DNA from: an uncultured Aquimarina sp.
Lineage (GTDB): Bacteria > Bacteroidota > Bacteroidia > Flavobacteriales > Flavobacteriaceae
Direction: 5' to 3'
Assembly: GCA_937958735.1 (NCBI GenBank)
Contig: CALGNG010000172.1
Coordinates: forward strand, 1 to 5,438
DNA length: 5,438 nt
The notes under the pieces: generated by a model
Told to the model about the DNA's origin: nothing
The model's database searches: none
What the model saw: only the letters and a program-made list of their open reading frames with translations
In this document: piece by piece, positions 1 through 5,438 of the stretch
Layout of the letters: each line of letters begins with the position of its first letter
Numbering within the stretch: position 1 is the stretch's first letter
Made by a program: the position numbers and the translations under genes

Positions 1-393
1 GTTGTACCAAGTGCAGCAGCTAAGGCTGGAGTTTTAGCTATGACAAGAAGTTTGGCTGTAGAATGGGCAAAATACGGTATGCGCTTTAATGCGATTGCTC
101 CAGGTCCATTTCCTACCAAAGGAGCTTGGGACAGATTATTACCCGAATCTATTAGAGGTAAATTTGATATGGCAAAAAAAGTGCCTTTAGGCCGCGTTGG
201 AGAACATCAAGAACTTGCCAATTTAGCCGCTTATATGGTTTCCGATTTTTCTGCTTACATGAATGGCGAAGTTATTACTATCGATGGAGGCGAGTGGTTA
301 AAAGGTGCTGGACAGATGAATCTTTTAGAACAAATCCCTGAAGAATTATGGGATCAGTTAGAAGCACAAATAAGAGCTAAAAAAAGAAATTAA
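1..393 (+). CDS. 2,4-dienoyl-CoA reductase-like SDR oxidoreductase, C-terminal part (5' end outside window)
   Basis: The reading frame is open from base 1 and ends at TAA 391-393, giving the last 130 residues of a short-chain dehydrogenase/reductase. The fragment begins VVPSAAAKAG. From memory of the family this matches the mitochondrial/peroxisomal-type 2,4-dienoyl-CoA reductases (human DECR1 has VPSASAKAG), in which the usual YxxxK tyrosine is replaced by Ser and the catalytic Tyr sits further upstream, here outside the window. Ser4 and Lys8 of the fragment would be the active-site Ser and Lys. Further matches are RFNAIAPGPF followed by TKGAWDRL (cofactor/substrate loop), GRVGEHQELANLAAYMVSD, and the SDR ending NGEVITIDGGEW. 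The C-terminal extension of about 35 residues is also DECR-like. Inferred role: NADPH-dependent reduction of 2,4-dienoyl-CoA during beta-oxidation of unsaturated fatty acids in the cytoplasm. The Rossmann nucleotide-binding half is not in the window. Membership of the SDR family is near certain; the exact substrate is less so. Confidence 0.85.
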   Translation, partial: VVPSAAAKAGVLAMTRSLAVEWAKYGMRFNAIAPGPFPTKGAWDRLLPESIRGKFDMAKKVPLGRVGEHQELANLAAYMVSDFSAYMNGEVITIDGGEWLKGAGQMNLLEQIPEELWDQLEAQIRAKKRN

Positions 394-479
394 TTATTTT
401 TTTTGAACGAATTTTCTCTAAAATTAAACTGCACTATTTTAATTTCACAGACTTAGGGTTACAAAATAACGCCAAGCTC

Positions 480-487
480 TACTTTTG
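480..487 (+). promoter_or_regulatory. Candidate Bacteroidota -7 element (TACTTTTG)
   Basis: TACTTTTG matches the Bacteroidota sigma-A consensus TAnnTTTG exactly. It lies 86 bp before the ATG at 574, so transcription would start near 494 and leave a leader of about 80 nt. No good TTTG-type -33 element is seen about 19 bp upstream (only GGGTT around 456-460), so the call rests on the -7 motif and its position in the gap between two genes. An 8-bp direct repeat, CAAGCTCT, lies at 473-480, overlapping the first base of this motif, and again at 517-524. Confidence 0.5.
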
Positions 488-573
488 CACTAAAAAACAA
501 CTCATTAGCTAAATTACAAGCTCTTTAAACTTTATTTTTTTTGATGTATTTTGCAAAAAAACACTCACTTAAA

Positions 574-630
574 ATGAAATATTACAGCTTATTATTTAGT
601 GTGCTTAGTTACTTCTGTACATTAAATGCG
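574..630 (+). other. Signal peptide of the propeller protein
   Basis: It encodes a short n-region (MKYY), a hydrophobic core (SLLFSVLSYF) and a polar c-region ending LNA before QTLDQ. Cleavage after Ala19, leaving an N-terminal Gln, is the common pattern for T9SS cargo in flavobacteria. The Cys in the core is not in a lipobox, because the residue at -3 is Ser and a bulky Phe is at -1, so a lipoprotein is unlikely. Confidence 0.8.
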
Positions 631-3525
631 CAAACTTTAGACCAAGATTACTTCAACAATTTAAAATCTCAAAAAGTAGCCTCTAGTTCCAATTTCGAAT
701 GGAGGCAATTTGGCCCTGGAAATTCTGGATACTGCGAAGAGTTTTGGATTCACCCAACAGATCCAAACTGTTTTTATATGTCTCCCGATTTATCCAATTC
801 GTACGGAACTTTTGATAATGGAGATAGCTGGCAAACTATTAAGGAAATAGATGGGGATGGAAGAGGAATGCGAAGAGTACAAAGTGTTAACTTTTCCCAT
901 CAAAACCCTGATTTTGGATTTGCTATTAACGTAAGAGGCTTCTTATTCCAAACTACTAATAAAGGTAGGAGTTGGACTAAAGTATTAGAACTAAACCAAG
1001 GTCGCCATTCCGAAATGACCGTAGATCCTAATAACGATAATAACTGGTATATTGGTGCAGGAGATTTTTGGAATGTTAAAGGATACCACAGAAGCAAAGC
1101 TACCCCACAAGGAAATATAGGTTCGTTTATTGCTTACGGTCATATTTATCGCACAGACGATAAAGGTAATAATTGGACACCTGTAATTGTGGACTCTAAA
1201 CACATAAACGATTTATCTGTAGGAATCATTATTGTAGACCCTTCAAATTCTAACAACATTATAGCCGGAACCAATTTTGGTCTTTATAAAAGTACCGATA
1301 AAGGACTAAGCTGGTCTGCAGATTCAGGAACTGGTTTACCTCATAACTTACCTAGAGATATGGACATTTACGTAGATAGGTCTAACCCTAGAGACATCAA
1401 AAGAACCTTATTTTTAGTAGAGCAAACACACTACGAACCTAATGGAAACACGGTAACAAGTTCTGGTGGTGTCTATGCCAGTACCGATTTTGGAGCCACT
1501 TGGAATAACATTACTGGAAACTTAGGAATGCTAATTTCTTCTGGAGCTAACAATGCCAATAATACTGGCATAGATAGTAATGTGGTTGTCGAGAAATACT
1601 ATGAAACTATTGGGTTTTGGTTAGGTATTAATAAAACTGAAGCTAAAAGTACTTACGATAGATTACCGACTAATAACGTACTTCCTGTTTTTAATAGAAT
1701 GGTAGTTAACCCAACAAATCCAGATGAAATTTACATTAGTTATAATGTAAAGCACGATTTTACTTTTGGAACTGGAGACGTATGGAAAACTGAAAACGGA
1801 GGTGCAAACTGGTTTCCTTGTGTGCGAACTGGAAATTATTGGAGACGTGAAAAAGATAAAAACTATTGGGATGCCAGAAATAGTCCAAGTACTATAAACA
1901 CAAAATTTGCACATCTTGAAGAAGAGTTACAGACAGGAGAAGAATTTTCTGGTTGTCGCTTTCTTGAAATAAATCAACTCGGAGAGGTTTTTATTAGTAT
2001 AGACCAGCAAACTTTAAAAACTACCAACAATGGTAGTACATGGGAACAAATAGACAATATAGAAACTAGCCCTGGAAGTAAAGAATGGATTGGTCGTGGA
2101 GATAGTAACATGCCTGGCCGTTTTATTCTATTAGAAACAGGTATCCCTGGAAGAAAATTGGCTTGTACTGGAGAGCATGGATTATGGCAAACCGTACCTC
2201 TAGACGATAGCCTAACTGGAAAAGATGACCTAAGCGTAGCTGTTAAACAAATTGAAGGGCAAGTTCACGAACGTGGTGCTACTTCTATTTCTTCTGTAGC
2301 TGTAGACCCAAATGATCCAAATACTATATACACACTTCAATTTAGACAAAACCACAGAGGTTATTTAAGAAAGACTACAGACGGTGGTAAAAACTGGGAT
2401 AATGTTTCTTTTCCGTTCGAGGGCGATTATAGTGGAACCAATATTTCCTTACAACATATTTTTCAATACGATTTGCTAATCCAACCTGACATGCCAGAAC
2501 GTATGTTTTTTACGGTAATGGAAAACCCTGTAGCAGAAGTAAATGCCGATTTTAGAATTGTAACCCGGGATGCAGATTTTGGAATTAGACGTAGTTTTGA
2601 TAGTGGGCTAACTTGGGTATCTTCCAATAATGGTCTACCAAATAAGCCAAGTGTTAGACGTATTGCTATGAATCCTTCTAAACCATCGCAAATGTATGCA
2701 GCCCTTAATATTAGCAGAAATGGTGATACAGATGGTGGTTTATATTTCTCTAACAACAGTGCGCAACTTTGGAGTAAAGTAACTATTCCTGCCTCTATAA
2801 AATCGGTAAATAATGTATTTATAGACACTCATACAAACACGAATAATCTTAATGATATTTTTATTTCTTGTGGGACATTTAATGGAAACAATGCTAATAG
2901 TGGTGGCGTTTGGAAAAGTAGTGATGATGGAGCTACTTGGAACAAAATTTTTGATATGCCTTATGTATGGCAAACAGAAACTTCGCCAATAGACCCTAAC
3001 ATTATTACCGTTAGTGTGCCATTACAAAACGATAAACGTAACAATGTGGTTACCCTGTTTAATCCTGGAGCTTATTTATCTTTTGACGGTGGAAGCACAT
3101 GGGAAAAAATAAGTAATAATTTAGGGCAACCCGATTTAATTGTAGACCTAAAACCTGATAATGTAGACCGTAATGTTTTTTGGCTAGCACTTAAAGGTAG
3201 TGCTTGGGCTAAAGGAATTTACCGTGACGAAACAGATGCTTTAAGTACTAACGATTTTATAAAAAATTCAACTATTAAATCTATTAAATTATATCCCAAC
3301 CCAATTACTAATGGTTCTTTTACTATAGAAAGTCAGAACCGTATTCCCAAAGACTCAAGTGTCGAAATATTCGATATAAATGGAGCTTTAATTAGTACAG
3401 AAAAAACCGTTAGCATCTCTGATACCAAAATTAAAGTTGCTAACTTGAACTTAGCCGCTGGTATCTACTTTGTAAGAATAACTACAAATAAAACAGAATA
3501 TATTAAACGATTTACCATAAAGTAA
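574..3525 (+). CDS. Secreted Asp-box (BNR-like) beta-propeller protein with T9SS type A sorting domain
   Basis: This encodes about 983 residues. The start at ATG 574 gives a compact signal peptide (MKYYSLLFSVLSYFCTLNA, probable cleavage before Gln20). In-frame ATG 544 or TTG 541 would add 10 or 11 residues, and none of the three has a clear ribosome binding site. The mature part contains about twelve Asp-box motifs, S/T-x-D/N-x-G-x-x-W, beginning near residues 79, 127, 193, 239, 302, 405, 482, 600, 673, 725 (degenerate, FSNNSAQLW), 781 and 835. Most are preceded by DPxxPN-type turns such as HPTDPN and DPNDPN. This pattern is typical of large multi-bladed propellers such as GH74 xyloglucanases, sialidases and sortilin/VPS10-like proteins. 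The N-terminal stretch with FGPGNSGY, HPTDPN and SPDLSNSYGTFD recalls GH74-type first blades, but enzyme activity is not established. Residues 899-983 form the sorting domain (LYPNP, FDINGAL, GIYFVRI, terminal K). The product should cross the inner membrane by Sec and the outer membrane by T9SS. The substrate is unknown. The reading frame is intact. Confidence 0.9.
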   Translation: MKYYSLLFSVLSYFCTLNAQTLDQDYFNNLKSQKVASSSNFEWRQFGPGNSGYCEEFWIHPTDPNCFYMSPDLSNSYGTFDNGDSWQTIKEIDGDGRGMRRVQSVNFSHQNPDFGFAINVRGFLFQTTNKGRSWTKVLELNQGRHSEMTVDPNNDNNWYIGAGDFWNVKGYHRSKATPQGNIGSFIAYGHIYRTDDKGNNWTPVIVDSKHINDLSVGIIIVDPSNSNNIIAGTNFGLYKSTDKGLSWSADSGTGLPHNLPRDMDIYVDRSNPRDIKRTLFLVEQTHYEPNGNTVTSSGGVYASTDFGATWNNITGNLGMLISSGANNANNTGIDSNVVVEKYYETIGFWLGINKTEAKSTYDRLPTNNVLPVFNRMVVNPTNPDEIYISYNVKHDFTFGTGDVWKTENGGANWFPCVRTGNYWRREKDKNYWDARNSPSTINTKFAHLEEELQTGEEFSGCRFLEINQLGEVFISIDQQTLKTTNNGSTWEQIDNIETSPGSKEWIGRGDSNMPGRFILLETGIPGRKLACTGEHGLWQTVPLDDSLTGKDDLSVAVKQIEGQVHERGATSISSVAVDPNDPNTIYTLQFRQNHRGYLRKTTDGGKNWDNVSFPFEGDYSGTNISLQHIFQYDLLIQPDMPERMFFTVMENPVAEVNADFRIVTRDADFGIRRSFDSGLTWVSSNNGLPNKPSVRRIAMNPSKPSQMYAALNISRNGDTDGGLYFSNNSAQLWSKVTIPASIKSVNNVFIDTHTNTNNLNDIFISCGTFNGNNANSGGVWKSSDDGATWNKIFDMPYVWQTETSPIDPNIITVSVPLQNDKRNNVVTLFNPGAYLSFDGGSTWEKISNNLGQPDLIVDLKPDNVDRNVFWLALKGSAWAKGIYRDETDALSTNDFIKNSTIKSIKLYPNPITNGSFTIESQNRIPKDSSVEIFDINGALISTEKTVSISDTKIKVANLNLAAGIYFVRITTNKTEYIKRFTIK
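808..3102 (+). repeat. Array of about twelve Asp-box repeats (coding, protein level)
   Basis: The span runs from the first Asp-box (TFDNGDSW) to the last (SFDGGSTW). Intervals between successive boxes are about 48, 66, 46, 63, 103, 77, 118, 73, 52, 56 and 54 residues. Intervals of 46-77 fit one blade each. The two long ones (about residues 310-405 and 490-600) could hide a blade without a box, or large surface insertions. This would suit two propeller domains in tandem, as in GH74, but the blade count is inferred from the spacing only. Confidence 0.8.
3268..3525 (+). other. T9SS type A C-terminal sorting domain
   Basis: The last 85 or so residues show the hallmarks of the type A sorting domain: LYPNP near its start, a central FDINGALI strand, then LNLAAGIYFVRI and a terminal basic strand ending FTIK. 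In this family the domain directs export through the outer membrane by the type IX system, followed by removal and either release or anchoring to A-LPS. The gene is therefore expected only in a T9SS-bearing organism, although no T9SS machinery gene is in the window. Confidence 0.9.
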
Positions 3526-3544
3526 TCGTCTATCTTACATTTTT

Positions 3545-3580
3545 AAAAAGCGCTGACATTAAAAAATGTCAGCGCTTTTT
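3545..3580 (+). terminator. Intrinsic terminator of the propeller gene, symmetric
   Basis: A perfect 16-bp stem (3545-3560 with 3565-3580) closes on an AAAA loop. Its core is GCGCTGACATT paired with AATGTCAGCGC, and it ends in T5 on the right arm with A5 on the left. It begins 20 bp after the stop codon at 3523-3525. Because both arms carry A/T tails it could end transcription in either direction, but no convergent gene is present. It separates the propeller gene from the helicase gene. Confidence 0.9.
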
Positions 3581-3634
3581 GTTTTAATTAAAGTTGAAGA
3601 AATACTTAATAAGATTAAACACTATAATAAAGCT

Positions 3635-3642
3635 TACCTTTG
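3635..3642 (+). promoter_or_regulatory. Candidate Bacteroidota -7 element (TACCTTTG) for the helicase gene
   Basis: TACCTTTG is an exact TAnnTTTG match, placed between the upstream terminator (3545-3580) and the helicase start. Transcription would begin near 3649, giving a leader of about 150 nt. No convincing TTTG -33 box is seen at the usual distance. The location supports a separate transcription unit for the helicase. Confidence 0.55.
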
Positions 3643-3681
3643 TAGACAGTATTTAAAAAATTGTTTTGCGAAAAGTTTTTA

Positions 3682-3713
3682 TTCTAGAAAGAAACACAAG
3701 ATTCTTTCTAGAA
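3682..3713 (+). promoter_or_regulatory. Perfect 12-bp inverted repeat in the helicase leader
   Basis: TTCTAGAAAGAA (3682-3693) and TTCTTTCTAGAA (3702-3713) are exact reverse complements around an 8-nt loop (ACACAAGA). It lies about 33 nt after the inferred transcription start and 87 nt before ATG 3801. No T-tract follows directly (a T6 run comes only at 3735-3740), so it is not a standard terminator. It could be an mRNA-stabilising or regulatory hairpin, or a dyad site for a DNA-binding protein. The function is inferred; the symmetry is directly visible. Confidence 0.5.
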
Positions 3714-3761
3714 ACTAATAATTAAAGTAATCCCTTTTTTAAAGCACAAACCTCTTCGATA

Positions 3762-3797
3762 TTCTCGTGCTCGGAGTACTTATAATTAACACGAGAA
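3762..3797 (+). promoter_or_regulatory. Inverted repeat overlapping the helicase translation start region
   Basis: TTCTCGTG (3762-3769) is the exact reverse complement of CACGAGAA (3790-3797), with a 20-nt AT-rich loop between. The right arm covers most of the purine-rich GAGAAAAA just before ATG 3801, so the folded mRNA would partly occlude the ribosome landing site. This suggests translation controlled by structure, plausible for an RNA helicase gene that might respond to cold or to its own activity. An 8-bp stem with a long loop is only moderately stable, so the role remains a hypothesis. Confidence 0.35.
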
Positions 3798-3800
3798 AAA

Positions 3801-5063
3801 ATGAATACAATGAAATTTAACACCATGTCACTTAGTGCTCCAATTTTAAAAGCACTAGAAGATAAAAAATACGAAACCGCTACCCCTATACAGAGTAAAG
3901 CCATCCCAGCTGCCTTAGAAAACAAAGATATTCTTGGAATTGCACAAACTGGAACAGGAAAAACAGCTGCTTTTGCCCTTCCAATTATAGAGCAATTATA
4001 TCAACAAGAAAAATTAGGGAGCCACAAAAAACAAATTAAAGCTTTAATCCTTACCCCTACTCGCGAATTAGCTATACAAATAGAGGAAAATTTCAAAGAT
4101 TTTAGCAAACATACTTCGCTTAAAAACACCGTTATTTTTGGTGGTGTAAACCAAAACTCCCAAGTTAGAATACTAAACCGTGGTGTAGATATCCTTATTG
4201 CTACACCTGGTAGATTAGTAGATTTAATGAATCAAGGCTTTATTAGTCTTAAACATATCGAGTTTTTTGTTTTAGATGAAGCAGATCGTATGTTGGATAT
4301 GGGATTTGTCCACGAAGTAAAAAAACTGGTAAAAATTATTCCTCAAAAAAGACAATCTCTATTTTTCTCGGCTACTATGCCCAAAAATATTGTTGAGCTT
4401 TCTAGCACTATTTTAAAAAGTCCAATTAAAATAGAAGTTAGTCCCGTTTCATCAACCGCAGAAACTATACAGCAGTATGTCTATATGACTAACAAATCTA
4501 GTAAAAAAGATTTGTTATTTCATATCCTAAAAGACGCCGCAATAGACCAAGCACTCTTATTCTCTAAAACAAAACACGGAGCAGACAGAATTGTAAAAAA
4601 TCTTAAAAGCGCCAATATCACCGCAGCTGCAATACATGGGGATAAAGCTCAAAATCAGCGTCAAAAAGCACTTAAAAACTTCAAAGAAGGAAGTATTCGT
4701 GTTTTAGTCGCTACCGATATTGCTGCCAGAGGTATTGATATTGATATGCTGAAATATGTAATCAATTACGATATTCCAAACATATCGGAAACCTACGTAC
4801 ACCGTATTGGACGTTCTGGTAGAGCTGGTAAAGATGGTATTGCCATTTCTATGTGCGAACCAGAAGAAAATGCTTTCCTTAAAGACATTGAAAAATTAAT
4901 TAAGAAAAAAATACCTGTAATTACAGATTCCCCTTTTCCACAAACAGACAAACCCATGACTGCTGCCGAAAAAAAGGCATTTGAAAAAGAAAAACAACGT
5001 AAAAAACAAGAGTTTTTTGCCGCTAGAAAAGCAAATAAAAATGGAAATAACAGGCGTCGATAA
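3801..5063 (+). CDS. DEAD-box ATP-dependent RNA helicase, RhlE-like
   Basis: A complete 420-residue protein with all helicase core motifs in order: Q motif (Phe6 to Gln31, with TPIQ at 28-31), motif I AQTGTGKT (48-55), Ia PTREL (86-90), GG (114-115), Ib TPGR (135-138), II DEAD (159-162), III SAT (190-192), IV LLFSKTK (252-258), V ATDIAARGID (304-313) and VI HRIGRSGR (334-341). AIHGDKAQNQR (277-287) is characteristic of the RhlE subgroup. A Lys/Arg-rich tail (about 370-420) probably adds non-specific RNA binding. Inferred role: ATP-driven unwinding of short RNA duplexes in the cytoplasm, in ribosome assembly, RNA turnover or cold adaptation. In-frame ATG 3810 is a real alternative start: it gives MKF, like the MxF opening of many relatives, and places GAGAAAAA (3793-3800) 9 nt upstream, whereas that stretch touches ATG 3801 directly. 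The gene appears monocistronic, with a terminator on each side and a structured leader. Confidence 0.97.
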   Translation: MNTMKFNTMSLSAPILKALEDKKYETATPIQSKAIPAALENKDILGIAQTGTGKTAAFALPIIEQLYQQEKLGSHKKQIKALILTPTRELAIQIEENFKDFSKHTSLKNTVIFGGVNQNSQVRILNRGVDILIATPGRLVDLMNQGFISLKHIEFFVLDEADRMLDMGFVHEVKKLVKIIPQKRQSLFFSATMPKNIVELSSTILKSPIKIEVSPVSSTAETIQQYVYMTNKSSKKDLLFHILKDAAIDQALLFSKTKHGADRIVKNLKSANITAAAIHGDKAQNQRQKALKNFKEGSIRVLVATDIAARGIDIDMLKYVINYDIPNISETYVHRIGRSGRAGKDGIAISMCEPEENAFLKDIEKLIKKKIPVITDSPFPQTDKPMTAAEKKAFEKEKQRKKQEFFAARKANKNGNNRRR

Positions 5064-5122
5064 ATAAACGCGCTACTTGTTGCTGTATTTTATTATACAA
5101 TTATCTGTTTTTTTCCTATTGT

Positions 5123-5188
5123 ACTAGAGTGATTTTAAACTCATCCACCCCACGGTTGATATGTTTTTAGAATCACTCTAGTTTTTTT
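5123..5188 (+). terminator. Compound hairpin with T-tract after the helicase gene
   Basis: The outer stem pairs 5123-5139 with 5166-5182 (17 bp with a single G-T/G-U pair), from ACTAGAGTGATTTTAAA on the left, and leads into TTTTTTT at 5182-5188. The 26-nt loop can itself fold: ATCCACC (5143-5149) with GGTTGAT (5154-5160), one mismatch, around a CCAC tetraloop. It starts about 60 bp after the helicase stop. The T-tract supports intrinsic termination. The nested helix and long arms are more elaborate than a usual terminator. Confidence 0.7.
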
Positions 5189-5438
5189 ACAAACATAACA
5201 TCTGTACACAGAAACCTTAAAAAATTCACATTCCAAATAATCCCACTTTATTATTATTATTATTATTATTATTAGAATAAAATTCTATTCTCAACATAGA
5301 TACCTGCACAATTCCATTAAAAATTAACAAACTTTAATCTAATAGAGAATTATCCATCTATATCCTGTTTACCCTATCTTTTTACAAGCATTTCTAAATA
5401 TAAATAGCCTAGCTTAATTCCTCTTAAAACACCTAAAT
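5189..5438. other. Non-coding AT-rich stretch to the window edge
   Basis: No open reading frame with a credible start, composition or recognisable product is seen here on either strand. Contents are the TTA microsatellite at 5248-5274, a short AT-rich inverted repeat (TAGAAT 5273-5278 with ATTCTA 5282-5287) and otherwise unstructured sequence. No exact TAnnTTTG motif is seen on the + strand. It is probably an intergenic or upstream region of a gene beyond the window. Confidence 0.6.
5248..5274. repeat. Nine-unit TTA trinucleotide microsatellite
   Basis: TTA is repeated nine times without interruption over 27 bp, bounded by CT on the left and G on the right. It lies in non-coding DNA about 60 bp after the T-tract of the helicase terminator. 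Such tracts can change length by polymerase slippage; here that would alter spacing rather than a reading frame. Confidence 0.95.

Noticed and set aside
382..404. Possible terminator of the SDR gene
   Set aside because: An A-rich stretch can pair with the T8 run at 397-404, but the stem is all A-T apart from one G-T/G-U pair and includes the stop codon in its loop. It is too weak to call.
574..630. Lipoprotein signal because of the Cys in YFCTLNA
   Set aside because: The residues before the Cys do not form a lipobox, and the following LNA-Q fits signal peptidase I cleavage, as expected for T9SS cargo.
2463..2828. Minus-strand open frame of 121 codons inside the propeller gene
   Set aside because: It lies wholly within a gene supported by its Asp-box repeats and sorting domain. 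The other antisense frames at 900-1203, 1663-1914 and 2740-2973 are rejected for the same reason.
808..3102. DNA-level tandem repeats within the propeller gene
   Set aside because: The repeats are recognisable only as protein motifs; the DNA copies are diverged, so there is no sign of recent duplication or recombination-prone repeats.
3722..3925. Minus-strand open frame of 67 codons over the helicase start
   Set aside because: It overlaps the strongly supported helicase N-terminus and the leader, and its product has no recognisable features. It is a shadow frame.
5108..5114. T7 run soon after the helicase stop
   Set aside because: No stable stem precedes it; the strong hairpin with its own T-tract comes later at 5123-5188.
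5190..5197. Minus-strand TATGTTTG resembling a TAnnTTTG promoter element
   Set aside because: It would drive transcription straight into the hairpin and antisense to the helicase, and there is no -33 partner. Such 8-mers arise easily in AT-rich DNA.
1..5438. A multi-gene novel system (defence, mobile or biosynthetic)
   Set aside because: The three genes belong to unrelated, widespread families, are separated by terminators and promoters, and show no sign of joint function.

Overview
The window is AT-rich DNA from a member of the Bacteroidota, most likely a flavobacterium. Three things point there: a large secreted protein ending in a type IX secretion (T9SS) type A sorting domain, promoter-like motifs of the TAnnTTTG class upstream of two genes, and A-rich start regions instead of strong Shine-Dalgarno sites. 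All three genes lie on the + strand. No mobile element, CRISPR array, tRNA or rRNA is visible.

Layout. (1) 1-393 is the 3' end of a short-chain dehydrogenase/reductase that closely resembles 2,4-dienoyl-CoA reductase; its start lies outside the window. (2) 394-573 is an intergenic/leader stretch with a TAnnTTTG motif at 480-487. (3) 574-3525 encodes a ~983-residue exported protein: signal peptide, about twelve Asp-box (BNR-like) beta-propeller repeats, and a T9SS sorting domain. It is followed by a very clean intrinsic terminator at 3545-3580. (4) 3581-3800 holds a second TAnnTTTG motif (3635-3642) and an inferred leader of about 150 nt containing two inverted repeats, the second of which reaches into the translation start region. 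(5) 3801-5063 encodes a complete RhlE-like DEAD-box RNA helicase with a basic C-terminal tail. (6) 5064-5438 is non-coding as far as can be seen, with a compound hairpin plus T-tract (probable terminator, 5123-5188), a nine-unit TTA microsatellite (5248-5274) and otherwise featureless AT-rich sequence.

The three genes look like separate transcription units (beta-oxidation enzyme, secreted propeller protein, RNA helicase), each with its own promoter or terminator signals, and nothing shows that they work together. I do not see a new multi-gene system. The points most worth a second look are the structured leader of the helicase gene, the substrate of the Asp-box T9SS protein, and the two-level hairpin after the helicase.
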